Program-made: the position numbers and the translations under genes
Shown here: positions 7,767-15,448 of the stretch, piece by piece
How the letters are laid out: every line of letters begins with the position of its first letter
How positions within the stretch are numbered: the stretch's first letter is position 1
Notes under the pieces: generated by a model
What the model was told of the DNA's origin: nothing
Database searches by the model: none
The model's input: the letters and a program-made list of their open reading frames with translations, nothing else
DNA from: Palsa-513 sp036510225
GTDB lineage: Bacteria; Actinomycetota; Thermoleophilia; Solirubrobacterales; Solirubrobacteraceae
Length of the DNA stretch: 64,000 nt
Direction of reading: 5' to 3'
NCBI GenBank assembly: GCA_036510225.1
Contig: DATCEH010000122.1
Span: forward strand, 1-64,000

Positions 7767-8462
7767 ATGAACACCGAACTCGTCCCCTCGACCACCTTGC
7801 GTCGCGCCGCGCTTGGTGACCGACTCCGACTCGAACGGGCACAAGAGCGGTTGCGAGGCCAGCAGGAGACCCTTCGCGAGGAGCTCAAGCGCGTCGATCA
7901 CGAGTTGAGCGCGCTCGGCGAGCGGATTGGCACGATCGACGCGTTGCTCGGAACGTCGAGCGAGATCGGCGCGGCTGAAGGCGGGGGGGGTCCCACGTCG
8001 GTCGGTCGGCCGGCGCCGCTCAGGGGCGCGGAGATCCGCAAGCATGCCGCCCGCCGATTCTTTCTGGCTCATGGGTCAGGGCGCGGCCTCCACTATCGGC
8101 GCTGGTTCGAGTTGCTCGTCGCCGACGGCAGCGAGATCGCCGGTCGTGACCCATTGGCGTCTCTCCTCACAAACCTGAATCGATCACCCGTGGTCGTTCG
8201 CGGAGATCAGCCGGGGACCTATGCGATTGACGCGCAGGCCCCGGACCGTTTGCGGGCTGAACTCGGAGAACGGCAGGCCGAACTCCGTGACCTCTCGCGC
8301 GTCATGGCCAGCGAGATCAGTCCGCCTCGCCAGCTCCGGGAGCACCAGGCTCGCCTGGCGGCTGGGATAGGCAGGCTGGAAGGGCTGCTCGCCGAGGCTG
8401 AGGATGTCCTGCGCCCGGAGGAGCGGGACAGGGTTCTCGAAACCCATACCCGAGCGGCTTGA
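7767..8462 (+). CDS. Coiled-coil protein with HARE-HTH-like winged-helix segment
   Basis: A 231-aa protein of no firm family. Residues 10-60 are heptad-rich and charged (LRLERAQERLRGQQETLREE), predicted coiled coil. Residues about 88-155 (EIRKHAARRFFLAHGSGRG, LHYRRWFELLVADGSEI, LASLLTNLNRSPVVVRGD, GTYAID) follow the pattern of HARE-HTH winged-helix domains found in chromatin and restriction proteins. A second helical segment closes the protein. The ATG at 7767 follows GGGGG. The DNA-binding suggestion is a pattern match, not established. Codon use is slightly less G+C-rich than that of neighbours. Confidence 0.6.
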   Translation: MNTELVPSTTLRRAALGDRLRLERAQERLRGQQETLREELKRVDHELSALGERIGTIDALLGTSSEIGAAEGGGGPTSVGRPAPLRGAEIRKHAARRFFLAHGSGRGLHYRRWFELLVADGSEIAGRDPLASLLTNLNRSPVVVRGDQPGTYAIDAQAPDRLRAELGERQAELRDLSRVMASEISPPRQLREHQARLAAGIGRLEGLLAEAEDVLRPEERDRVLETHTRAA

Positions 8463-8467
8463 TGCGT

Positions 8468-9247
8468 TCACGGCCGGTCGGCCGTCACTGAGACGAAGCG
8501 CTGGGTGAAGAGGATCTCCTCGCCTGCAAGGCGGGGTCCAAAGCCGGTCGGCGGTCCGCCGTCCAGCTCGGTCCGCAGGGCCGCGCGGATCACGCCGACG
8601 GCGTCCTCGTCGGCGCCAGTCTGGGCCAGCCACGGCGGCAGGGGCCGCTCGACCGCCCGGGAATCGATCGCCCGCTCGCGCATACCGCACCCCCTGATCA
8701 GGCCGGCGAGCTCGCGCGCGGCCAGGATCCGAGTATGGGACGGATCCCGGAGGCGCTCGAGGCGGTTCTGCGTGACGGCGACGGCCGGGTCCTCGTCGGC
8801 CGCGAGGTCGGCGATCACGACTGCCCCGCCCGGCCTGACGCACCGCGCCAGCTCGGCGATCTGGATCCGCGGATCGTCGAAGTGGTGGACGGCGAACCTG
8901 CAGACGACGATGTCGAACGACGCGTCGACGAACGGCAGGACCGCGGCGTCGCCCCGCTGGAAGACGATGTTCCGAAGTCCGGCCTCGTGCGCGGCGCGCG
9001 TGCCCCGCTCGAGCATCGCCTGGGTCGCGTCGAGGGCGATCACCCCGCGAACCCGCGGTGCCAGGCTCCTGGCCGCGTGGCCGGTCCCCGCGGCGACATC
9101 GAGCACGAGCTGGTCGGCGTCGAGCTCCAGGCGCCCGAACAGCCAGTCGACGTTCTCGGTGAAGACGCTGTTGAAGCGTCGGTCCTCGAACGCCGAGGCC
9201 TGCCGGGAGAACGACTGCTCGATGACGGCGGCCTGGTCGCGGGACAT
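8468..9247 (-). CDS. Class I SAM-dependent methyltransferase
   Basis: A 259-aa methyltransferase of the UbiE/Methyltransf_11 type. Motif I is VLDVAAGTGHAARSLAP (about residues 48-64), motif II ends in VIALDATQAML, and the post-core region reads FDIVVCRFAVHHFDDP (about 110-125) and RPGGAVVIADL. The acceptor is unknown. The start codon lies 15 bp from the left end of a 328-bp repeat element (9263-9590), so the transcript leader and possibly the promoter come from that element. The 3' end converges closely on the coiled-coil gene (5 bp gap). Confidence 0.9.
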   Translation of the reverse strand: MSRDQAAVIEQSFSRQASAFEDRRFNSVFTENVDWLFGRLELDADQLVLDVAAGTGHAARSLAPRVRGVIALDATQAMLERGTRAAHEAGLRNIVFQRGDAAVLPFVDASFDIVVCRFAVHHFDDPRIQIAELARCVRPGGAVVIADLAADEDPAVAVTQNRLERLRDPSHTRILAARELAGLIRGCGMRERAIDSRAVERPLPPWLAQTGADEDAVGVIRAALRTELDGGPPTGFGPRLAGEEILFTQRFVSVTADRP

Positions 9248-9262
9248 CCCGACAAGCTAGCC

Positions 9263-9590
9263 GTTGAGCCCGGCGACCTCCCGAACGCGGGCGAGCGGTG
9301 TGGCCGGTTGCCGGCCGGGACGGGAGCCGGCATGGGTTTGGGGTCGGCGGCCGTGACGCCTGACGCGGGCTCGACCTCACGAAGGTGGAGCGGTAGGTGC
9401 CTTTCACGGAAAAGTAGCTGCCTGAGTCAGTCAACTTGTTTCGAAAGAGCGCGAACTACCAACTGCTCTCTCGCCGCGCTCCACGTTCTGCTCGTCTTTC
9501 TGCCGGCCTCGGCCCCCGGCTGGACGCTCCTTGAAAGCCCTGCCTCGAAGCGGGCGATCACCGGGTTCGCAAGGTTCCCGGGCTCGTCAG
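9263..9590. repeat. 328-bp palindromic element, copy 1
   Basis: This element is closely related to 56614-56949. The ends are imperfect inverted repeats of about 25 bp (outer GAGCCCGG / CCGGGCTC). The centre holds the 31-bp palindromic core at 9411-9441 (AAAGTAGCTGCCTGA, G, then TCAGTCAACTTGTTT). It contains no gene. Conserved blocks shared by both copies include AAACCCATGCCGGCTC on the minus strand. It could be a MITE-like element or a structured RNA leader; the end repeats would close a long-range stem in either case. Confidence 0.75.
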
Positions 9591-9624
9591 CTGGCCGCCG
9601 CGCGGCCCTACCGGTTACCCGCCG

Positions 9625-9723
9625 CGGCCCCACCGGCCCTACCGGCCCTACCGGCCCTACCGGCCCCACCGGCCCTACCGGCCCTACCGGCCCGACCGGT
9701 CCGACCGGTCCGACCGGTCCGAC
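9625..9723. repeat. 9-bp tandem repeat, 11 units
   Basis: Eleven contiguous units of CGGCCCTAC and variants (CGGCCCCAC, CGGCCCGAC, CGGTCCGAC), followed by two to three 7-bp GCGTCAG units that reach the stop codon of the DUF3037 gene. The variants are grouped along the array, consistent with local expansion by slippage. Confidence 0.9.
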
Positions 9724-9740
9724 CGGTCAGGCGTCAGGCG

Positions 9741-10130
9741 TCAGGCAACGAGGTTCGCGAACAGCCGGTCGAGCGCCGTCTGTGGGTCGTCGGTCAGGCC
9801 GGTGTGGACGGCCGACGGCTGGATCATCGTCGACGTCGGAGCGACGATCCACCCGAACCGCTCGGACGGGGGGAGGCCGGCGAGGGCGCCGGCCTGCGGA
9901 TCTCCGCGAACGACCTCCGCGAGGGCGCGCAGCCGCGACCGGATCGGCTCGGGATCCAGATCCGGGGCGACCGCGGCGAGGCGTGCGTCGTCCACCTGGC
10001 TGCGCAGGGCGAGGAAGTCGTGCTGGCGGCAGAACAGGACGACGCCGACGTTGAGCTGCTCGCCGCGCTCGATCCGCGGGACCACCCGCAGCAGGGCGTA
10101 GGCGAACGGCCGGGCCGGCGGGTCAGCCAC
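9741..10130 (-). CDS. DUF3037 protein, partner of HipA-like kinase
   Basis: A 129-aa protein matching DUF3037: YALLRVVPRIERGEQLNVGV near the N-terminus and FCRQHDFLALR are the typical opening, with the conserved FGWIVAPTSTMIQPSAVHTG at about residues 95-114. Its start overlaps the 3' end of the HipA-like gene by 8 bp, so both are co-expressed. DUF3037 genes are regularly coupled to HipA-like kinase genes, but function is unknown. The stop codon is embedded in short GCGTCAG repeats next to the 9-bp tandem array. Confidence 0.85.
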   Translation of the reverse strand: MADPPARPFAYALLRVVPRIERGEQLNVGVVLFCRQHDFLALRSQVDDARLAAVAPDLDPEPIRSRLRALAEVVRGDPQAGALAGLPPSERFGWIVAPTSTMIQPSAVHTGLTDDPQTALDRLFANLVA

Positions 10131-10887
10131 GGGCGCGCTCGAGCTCGGCGACGAAGTCCCGAGGTTGCGTGAGGCGCTCGCGCAGGAAGCCGGCGAGGTC
10201 GGCCCGTCGGCTGGCCGGATCCTCGCCGAGCCAGACGGCCGGAACCAGCCCGACGGCGTGGTCGATCGCCGCCTGGGCCGGCTCGGCCAGACGTGCGTCG
10301 GCGTCGTGGAGCGAGCCGGCCAGCGGGAGGAGGACGTGCTCGGCGAGCATCGGCACCGGTGCCCGGGCCGTCTCGGCCAGCCGGCGTCCGCCGTGCATCC
10401 TGAAGAACGCGGCCCCGTGATCGATCATCCACGTTCGCCCATGCCATACGAGGAGGTTGGGGTTGCGGGGGGTCCGGTCGACGTTGGTGACGAGCGTGTC
10501 GAACCAGACGACGTCGGCCGCGAACTCCGGGTCGATCGGCGGATCGGCCGGCAGGGTGAAGCCGAACGAGCCCGGCAGGAAGTCGATGCCGAGGTTCGGC
10601 CCGGGACTCGCCGCAAGCAGCTCCTGGATCTCCGGGTCCGGCTCGGCGCGGCCGAGCTCGACCGGCAGGTCGACGACCGCGAGCTCGGGGATCGGCAGGC
10701 CGAGGGCCCGGCCGAGCTCACCCGCGACGACCTCGGCGACAAGCGCGCCCGGGCCCTGGCCGGCGCCCGTGAACTTCGTCACATAGAGGCCGTCGTCGTC
10801 GGCCTCGACCAGCCCCGGAAGCGAACCGCCTTCGCGGAGGGCCGAGACGTACCGGGTGGCGGTCACGCTGCGAAGCTGCCTCGACAC
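10123..10887 (-). CDS. HipA family kinase-like protein
   Basis: A 254-aa HipA-like kinase lacking the N-terminal subdomain of classical HipA. Visible kinase features: the ATP lysine in LYVTKFTGAGQGP (about 38-50), the catalytic loop TNVDRTPRNPNLLV (about 150-163) and the metal-binding IDHGAAF (about 171-177). The GTG at 10887 is chosen because the upstream gene ends at 10920. A 9-bp inverted repeat (GCGAAGCTG 10870-10878 / CAGCTTCGC 10894-10902) encloses the start codon in its loop. No HipB antitoxin is present; the DUF3037 gene follows instead. Confidence 0.82.
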   Translation of the reverse strand: MSRQLRSVTATRYVSALREGGSLPGLVEADDDGLYVTKFTGAGQGPGALVAEVVAGELGRALGLPIPELAVVDLPVELGRAEPDPEIQELLAASPGPNLGIDFLPGSFGFTLPADPPIDPEFAADVVWFDTLVTNVDRTPRNPNLLVWHGRTWMIDHGAAFFRMHGGRRLAETARAPVPMLAEHVLLPLAGSLHDADARLAEPAQAAIDHAVGLVPAVWLGEDPASRRADLAGFLRERLTQPRDFVAELERARG

Positions 10888-10902
10888 GGACGACAGCTTC
10901 GC
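10870..10902 (-). promoter_or_regulatory. Inverted repeat around the HipA-like start codon
   Basis: Perfect 9-bp arms GCGAAGCTG and CAGCTTCGC separated by 15 bp. The GTG start (10887-10885) lies in the loop. It could form an RNA hairpin that modulates initiation, or serve as an operator for an autoregulating protein. Confidence 0.5.
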
Positions 10903-10919
10903 AGGCCGGCCAGTCCCTG

Positions 10920-11783
10920 CTACCGGCGGGCGCCGATCGCCCGTCCGAGCAGGACGAAGCCGACGGTCGCGGCGACGCCTTCGAAGATCCCCCGCTGGAG
11001 ACCTTCGGCGAGCGAGTGCTCCGCATGCCATTCGCCCAGGGTCATCGCGACGGCGACGCCCCCGGCGACGACCCCGCACAACCGCCACGGTCGGCCGCGC
11101 AGCGGGCGGAGCGGCGGTAGGTCGTCGAAGATGTCACCGGCCGGACCGGTCGCCGCGACGACCAGGCCGCCGCTGCCGCGCAGGCTGACCGCAGCGGCTC
11201 CGAGCGCGACGATCGCAAGGCCGGCGAGCCCGCCGACGAGCCCAAGCCACCAGGCCGGCTCGACCGCCAGGAAGTCGAGCACGTAAACCTCGAGGGCGAC
11301 CGAGCAGGCAAGCCCCGCGCCGAGGCCGACCCACGTGCGCCGGCGGACCAGCCGGATCTCGGCAGCCGGAAGGACCGGCTCCCCCCGGCGCCGGAGCGCC
11401 CTCAGGAGGGCGAGCGTCCCGGCGACGAGGGCGATCTGCGGGGCGATGACCATGCAGAGGATGGCGGGTATCGCGAGCGCCGTCGAATACCCGTTGTCGA
11501 AGCCCGGATATCCGCCGGCGGCGCCGAGTCCGAGCTGCGAGACGATCAGGGCAACCGCAGCGACCCCAAGCGCGCCGAACGCACCCAGAGCTCCGCCGCG
11601 GGCCGACTGGGTCGCGAGCTCGTCGGCGAACTCGGCCGCCAGCTCCCCGGGGTTGCCGAGCCGGCTCACCGAAGCCGGCTCGCAGGCGATGTGATCCTTC
11701 ATTTCGAGCAGGATCGTCTCCCGCTGCCGCGCGGGAACCCCGCGGCGGCCGAGCTCGTCGGCCAGCTGCTCTGTCCAGGTCAT
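10920..11783 (-). CDS. HAAS-domain polytopic membrane protein
   Basis: A 287-aa protein. The first 60 residues (MTWTEQLADELGRRGVPARQ, ILLEMKDHIACEP) resemble the HAAS/DUF1700 cytosolic domain that accompanies PadR regulators. About six hydrophobic segments follow, for example GALGAFGALGVAAVALIV, ALAIPAILCMVIAPQIALVA, WVGLGAGLACSVALEVYV and WWLGLVGGLAGLAIVALGAA. The ATG at 11783 overlaps the PadR stop (ATGA), so the pair is one operon. PadR/HAAS pairs often control membrane or envelope stress functions; the target here is unknown. Confidence 0.78.
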   Translation of the reverse strand: MTWTEQLADELGRRGVPARQRETILLEMKDHIACEPASVSRLGNPGELAAEFADELATQSARGGALGAFGALGVAAVALIVSQLGLGAAGGYPGFDNGYSTALAIPAILCMVIAPQIALVAGTLALLRALRRRGEPVLPAAEIRLVRRRTWVGLGAGLACSVALEVYVLDFLAVEPAWWLGLVGGLAGLAIVALGAAAVSLRGSGGLVVAATGPAGDIFDDLPPLRPLRGRPWRLCGVVAGGVAVAMTLGEWHAEHSLAEGLQRGIFEGVAATVGFVLLGRAIGARR

Positions 11784-12094
11784 CCGAGCACCGCCTGCAC
11801 CGCGCCCGCAAAGGCGCTCCATTCACGGCGGCGGGCGCCGAGCGCGTTCGTCCCCGACCGCGTCAGCCTGTAGACCCGGCGCCGGCGGCCGGCCTCCGTG
11901 GACCAGTCACTCTCGATCAGCCCGTCTCGCTCTAGCCGGTGCAGGGCCGGGTAGATCGTCCCCTCCGGCAGGTCGAAGGCCCCGTCGCTGCGTTCTCGCA
12001 GCGCCTGCCCGACCGCGTATCCATGAGCCGGTCCGGCGTCGAGCGTCGCGAGGATCAGCGCGTCCAGTTGTCCCTTCACGGTGTTCGGTTTCAT
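11780..12094 (-). CDS. PadR family transcriptional regulator
   Basis: A 104-aa PadR-type winged-helix repressor: LDALILATLDAGPAHGYAVG at residues 10-29, then FDLPEGTIYPALHRLERDGL (about 39-58) and the wing RRRRVYRLTRSG. It is the first gene of a two-gene operon with the HAAS membrane protein. A recognisable promoter lies directly upstream (TTGACA, 17 bp, TAGTAT) with only 8 bp between the -10 box and the ATG, so the mRNA is probably leaderless. Repeated CCTAG/CTAGG words across the promoter are a likely autoregulatory operator. Confidence 0.92.
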   Translation of the reverse strand: MKPNTVKGQLDALILATLDAGPAHGYAVGQALRERSDGAFDLPEGTIYPALHRLERDGLIESDWSTEAGRRRRVYRLTRSGTNALGARRREWSAFAGAVQAVLG

Positions 12095-12131
12095 ACCTAG
12101 GGATACTAGGCATAGGTTCGCTAGGTGTCAA
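12095..12131 (-). promoter_or_regulatory. Leaderless promoter and likely operator of padR operon
   Basis: Read on the minus strand: -35 TTGACA (12131-12126), 17-bp spacer, -10 TAGTAT (12108-12103), then 8 bp to the ATG at 12094. CCTAG/CTAGG words recur through the spacer and downstream region (12096-12101, 12106-12110, 12121-12125), a plausible PadR site. Confidence 0.7.
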
Positions 12132-12289
12132 GGGCGACGGGCGGCCGACCTGCGGGGAGGCGCGCGGAGGTCGGGATCGCCGCCGCCGCGTTGATCGGGG
12201 TCCCGGCGCCGCCCCGGGCGTCGCGCGCCGCGGCGTGCTCCTCGACCGACCGGTCCCACGACGGAGTCGCCGTCAAGCCGATCACGCCG

Positions 12290-13282
12290 TCACGCCGGTG
12301 CCGGCACCGTGGCCGCCGCCGGCGCCGGCACCGAGAGGGCGGCGAACGGCAGGGCGAGCTTCCGCGACGCCAGGAAATGCCAGATCTCGTACGCGCCGTC
12401 GATCGAGCTCGTGTCGCCCGAGCTGATCTCCGCCCCCACGGCGTTCGGCAGACCGTGCTTGCCCCCGTAGATCCGCAGATGCTCGACGATCGTGCCCCAG
12501 GCGCACCCCGTCCACTCGTAGCGCAACGTGTGCCGGGCGACCACCGAGTGGGTCGGCGTCGGGCCGCACCGGTCCCTCGTCGCCCAGCCGACGACGTACG
12601 GAAGGACCGCTCCCGCCCGACTCGCCCCCCGGCCCGCGTACGGGACGGTCGTATCCGCCGTCCCGTGGATCTCGAGGATCGACAGCGGCCGATCCGGGTT
12701 GCACGCCGGCAGTGACCGGTAGCCGCCCGAGACCAGGACAAGACCAGCGATCCTTGCGCTCAGCTCGCAACCGGCACGCGCGGCCATCCCAGCCCCGATC
12801 GAGACCCCAGTCGCGTACACGCGTGCCGGGTCGACGCACGCGACCGCCTCGACCCGATCGAGCAGTGCCGATGTGAAGAGCACGTCCCGCTCGCCCCCGG
12901 AGATCGCCCACTGCGGCCCGTGCGAGCTCGGGTAGACGACGGCGAAGCCCTCCTTGTCGGCGAGCGTCGAAAGACCCGTGTCCCTGGCGAACTCCGCCCC
13001 GCTCCCGCCGTAGCCGTGGAAGGCCACGATCAGCGGGAGGGCCGTTCCCGCCGGCGAGCTCGGCACGTGGAGCACCGCCTCTCGCGCCAGCCCGTCCGCC
13101 GTCAGGGTGATCGACTGATCCCCCGCCAGCGTCCCGTACGCACACGCCGCCGGCCCCGCCGCGACGGCCACGCCCGACCCCGGCCCGCCGCCCAACAGGG
13201 CGACGATCGTCACCGCCAGGCCGCCGAGACCGCCGAAACCCCGCCGGGCGCCCCCGACCCCAAACGGGCCCCCAAGCCTCAT
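12290..13282 (-). CDS. Secreted PHB depolymerase/feruloyl esterase-type hydrolase
   Basis: A 330-aa alpha/beta hydrolase of the LpqC/polyhydroxybutyrate depolymerase family. A signal peptide is likely (GGLGGLAVTIVALLGGGPG near the N-terminus). The oxyanion region reads LPLIVAFHGYGGSG (about 83-96), the nucleophile elbow is ATGVSIGAGMA (about 151-161), the acid lies in EIHGTADTTVPY (about 206) and the histidine in GGKHGLPNA (about 276). The ATG at 13282 is used because upstream codons lie between genes and lack coding character. It follows the acyltransferase and protease genes on the same strand, a cell-surface group. Confidence 0.85.
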   Translation of the reverse strand: MRLGGPFGVGGARRGFGGLGGLAVTIVALLGGGPGSGVAVAAGPAACAYGTLAGDQSITLTADGLAREAVLHVPSSPAGTALPLIVAFHGYGGSGAEFARDTGLSTLADKEGFAVVYPSSHGPQWAISGGERDVLFTSALLDRVEAVACVDPARVYATGVSIGAGMAARAGCELSARIAGLVLVSGGYRSLPACNPDRPLSILEIHGTADTTVPYAGRGASRAGAVLPYVVGWATRDRCGPTPTHSVVARHTLRYEWTGCAWGTIVEHLRIYGGKHGLPNAVGAEISSGDTSSIDGAYEIWHFLASRKLALPFAALSVPAPAAATVPAPA

Positions 13283-13304
13283 CGGACGACGCCCCGCCTC
13301 GGGC

Positions 13305-14468
13305 TCAGCCGGTCGCCGCTGCCGGCACGCGCGCCCCGCGGACGATCCGTGAGCGGACGATCGGTCGCTCGAGGAGGATCCAGCTGAGCGACGCCGCGGC
13401 GGTCGTTCCGAGCACCACGACAACCAGCTGGACGCCGCTGTTGCTCGGCAGCCATCCCCGTCCTACGCTCCGCGTGACCGCGCCGATCACCGGGATGTGC
13501 CAGAGGTAGATCCCGTAGGAGACCGTGCCCAGCCAGATCGCCCCCCGATTGCGCAGCAGTGACGGCACGACGCCCGACCGTCGCTGCTCGGCGCTGGTCG
13601 CCGCGAGCACCAGCATCAGGCCGATCGCCCCGTAGAAGAGGTGCGCCGTGATCGACCCTCCGGCGGTCGGGTTGGCGTTGTAGGCGATCACCCCCCACGG
13701 CAGCTGGAGCGCGCCCATCAGGATCAGCAGCCCGAATCCCGTGATCAGCGCGCCGGCCGGGTTGACCCGGGCGATCAGCCTGGGATGCCGGACGGCCACC
13801 GTGGCCAGGGCCATCCCGATCACGAACCAGTCGAGCGTCCCCGCCAGCGTGAAGGCCAGGGCCGGGAGATTCTGCGAGAAGCTGATGTACCGGACGCCCA
13901 GCGTCCCGATCACGAGGACGCCGGCCGCCACCGCGCTCCGCTTCCCGCCGATCCTGGCCACGCCGATCGCGAGCAGCGGGAGGATCGCGTAGAAGGTCAG
14001 CTCCGTCCCGAGCGACCACGCCACGCCCAGGCCGTTGAACGCCGTGTGGATCGAGTAGACCTGAAGGAACCCGTAGTACGTCAGTGGATGCGCCCCTGTC
14101 GTTCCCTCGCTGAGACCGGCCGCTGCCGCCACCGTCAGAGCGACCCAGAAGGCCGGGACGATTCGCGCCACCCGCCGCCGGGCATACCGGAGAACCGCCC
14201 CCGCGTCGATGCTCCCGAGGCCGACGTCGACCCACGGTCTATAGAGCACGAAGCCGCTGATCACGAAGAAGACCGGCACCCCGAACTCGAGGTGGTGCGT
14301 GTACGGCAGCAGTGACTTGGCCGGCGGGTTGGCCAGAAAGAAATGGTGGAGGAGGATCGCCCCCGCAGCGAGCGCCCGCAGGCCTTCGATCGACTCGTAC
14401 CGCCGCCGCCCGCCCCCGGCAGCCGTCTTCGGACGCGGCGACGCGACCTCTGTCGCCGGCGCGCTCAA
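13305..14468 (-). CDS. Acyltransferase family 3 membrane protein
   Basis: A 387-aa integral membrane O-acyltransferase. The N-terminus carries SIEGLRALAAGAILLHHFFL (about 26-45), with the family arginine and histidine, and GVPVFFVISGFVLYRPW (about 63-79). About ten hydrophobic helices follow, ending in WLGTVSYGIYLWHIPVIGAV (about 317-336). Such proteins acetylate or succinylate surface polysaccharides or antibiotics; the substrate is not indicated. Its ATG overlaps the stop of the upstream protease gene (ATGA), so both are translated together, and the secreted esterase follows 22 bp downstream. Confidence 0.92.
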   Translation of the reverse strand: MSAPATEVASPRPKTAAGGGRRRYESIEGLRALAAGAILLHHFFLANPPAKSLLPYTHHLEFGVPVFFVISGFVLYRPWVDVGLGSIDAGAVLRYARRRVARIVPAFWVALTVAAAAGLSEGTTGAHPLTYYGFLQVYSIHTAFNGLGVAWSLGTELTFYAILPLLAIGVARIGGKRSAVAAGVLVIGTLGVRYISFSQNLPALAFTLAGTLDWFVIGMALATVAVRHPRLIARVNPAGALITGFGLLILMGALQLPWGVIAYNANPTAGGSITAHLFYGAIGLMLVLAATSAEQRRSGVVPSLLRNRGAIWLGTVSYGIYLWHIPVIGAVTRSVGRGWLPSNSGVQLVVVVLGTTAAASLSWILLERPIVRSRIVRGARVPAAATG

Positions 14469-15388
14469 TGGCCAGCTCGTTTCAGGAAGCTCTTCACGGT
14501 GTTGACCGGGACGGCGAAGCCGATGCCTGTGTTGCCCGCCTCTCCGCCGACCTCCCCGCCGCCGCCGCCGCCGAAACCTCCGCCGCCGCCGTTGCCGCCG
14601 CCGCCTCCGAACCCGAAGCCGCCGCCAGAGCCGTCGCCCGACCCAGCCGCGATCTGCGAGTTCACGCCGATCACCCGGTCGAGCCCGTCGAACAGGGGAC
14701 CACCCGAGTTGCCGGGGTTCAGCGCCGCGTCGGTCTGGATCACACTGCCGATCGACGCGCCGTTCGGCGCGCTGATCGTCCGCCCCAGAGCCGAGATCAC
14801 CCCCGTCGTCAGGGTTCGGTCAAGCCCGTACGGGTTGCCGATCGCATACGTCGGATCGCCGACCTGGACGGCGCTCGAGTCACCCAGCACAACCGGCGTG
14901 AGCTTCAGGCCGCCGGCGTCGATCTTCAGCAGGGCGAGATCCTCAGACGGATCCGCGTACACCACGCTCGCCGGACGCGACTCGTCGAGCTTCGCGCCGA
15001 AGGCCACCGTGATCGTCTGCGTCCCCGCGATCACGTGATCGTTCGTGACGATCAGGCCGGCCGCGTCGACGACGAACCCCGAACCACTCTGTGTCGCGCC
15101 CGCCGCCGACCCGGGAAAGCCGGAGCCCGAGCCGGTCGCCGTCGCCTCGATCGCCACGACCGAGGCCGCCGAGCGGGCATAGACCGCCCGCGCAGACAGG
15201 CTCCCGGTCGTCTCAGAGATCGGCGACGTTCCGCTCGAGCCGGCTGACGCCCCGCCGGCCACGTCCGGCGGGCTCTGGACGACGACCCGCGTCGTGTGCG
15301 ATCCGGATCCGACCGCCAGGACCACGATCAGGGCAGCCAGACCGCCGAGGAGCCCTGCCGGCAGGGTCGATTTCATGAGTTGTGGCAC
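14465..15388 (-). CDS. HtrA-like trypsin-fold serine protease without PDZ domain
   Basis: A 307-aa S1C protease anchored by an N-terminal membrane segment (LPAGLLGGLAALIVVLAVG). The catalytic triad is complete: GLIVTNDHVIAG (His, about 120), DPSEDLALLKI (Asp, about 150) and LNPGNSGGPLFDG (Ser, about 230). After the protease core come about 35 residues that are almost pure Gly, then GNTGIGFAVPVNTVKSFLKR; no PDZ domain is present. The GTG at 15388 has a GGGG stretch 4 nt upstream; the internal ATG at 15376 has none. Envelope protein quality control is the usual role. Confidence 0.88.
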   Translation of the reverse strand: MPQLMKSTLPAGLLGGLAALIVVLAVGSGSHTTRVVVQSPPDVAGGASAGSSGTSPISETTGSLSARAVYARSAASVVAIEATATGSGSGFPGSAAGATQSGSGFVVDAAGLIVTNDHVIAGTQTITVAFGAKLDESRPASVVYADPSEDLALLKIDAGGLKLTPVVLGDSSAVQVGDPTYAIGNPYGLDRTLTTGVISALGRTISAPNGASIGSVIQTDAALNPGNSGGPLFDGLDRVIGVNSQIAAGSGDGSGGGFGFGGGGGNGGGGGFGGGGGGEVGGEAGNTGIGFAVPVNTVKSFLKRAGH

Positions 15389-15448
15389 GCGCCCCGCAAA
15401 CGATGCACCACCGCCCTGAAGCGCCCGTAATCCCTCTTGAAAAGGGAT

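Noticed and set aside
9252..9600. 8-bp target-site duplication (AGCTAGCC / AGCTGGCC) around the 328-bp element
   Set aside because: One mismatch, offset by 3 bp from the inverted ends, and no equivalent at the second copy (56614-56949), so it is not reliable evidence of transposition.
9427..9733. Collagen-like GPTGPT reading frames
   Set aside because: They arise from the 9-bp tandem repeat, open in several frames on both strands, with no consistent start or homologue.
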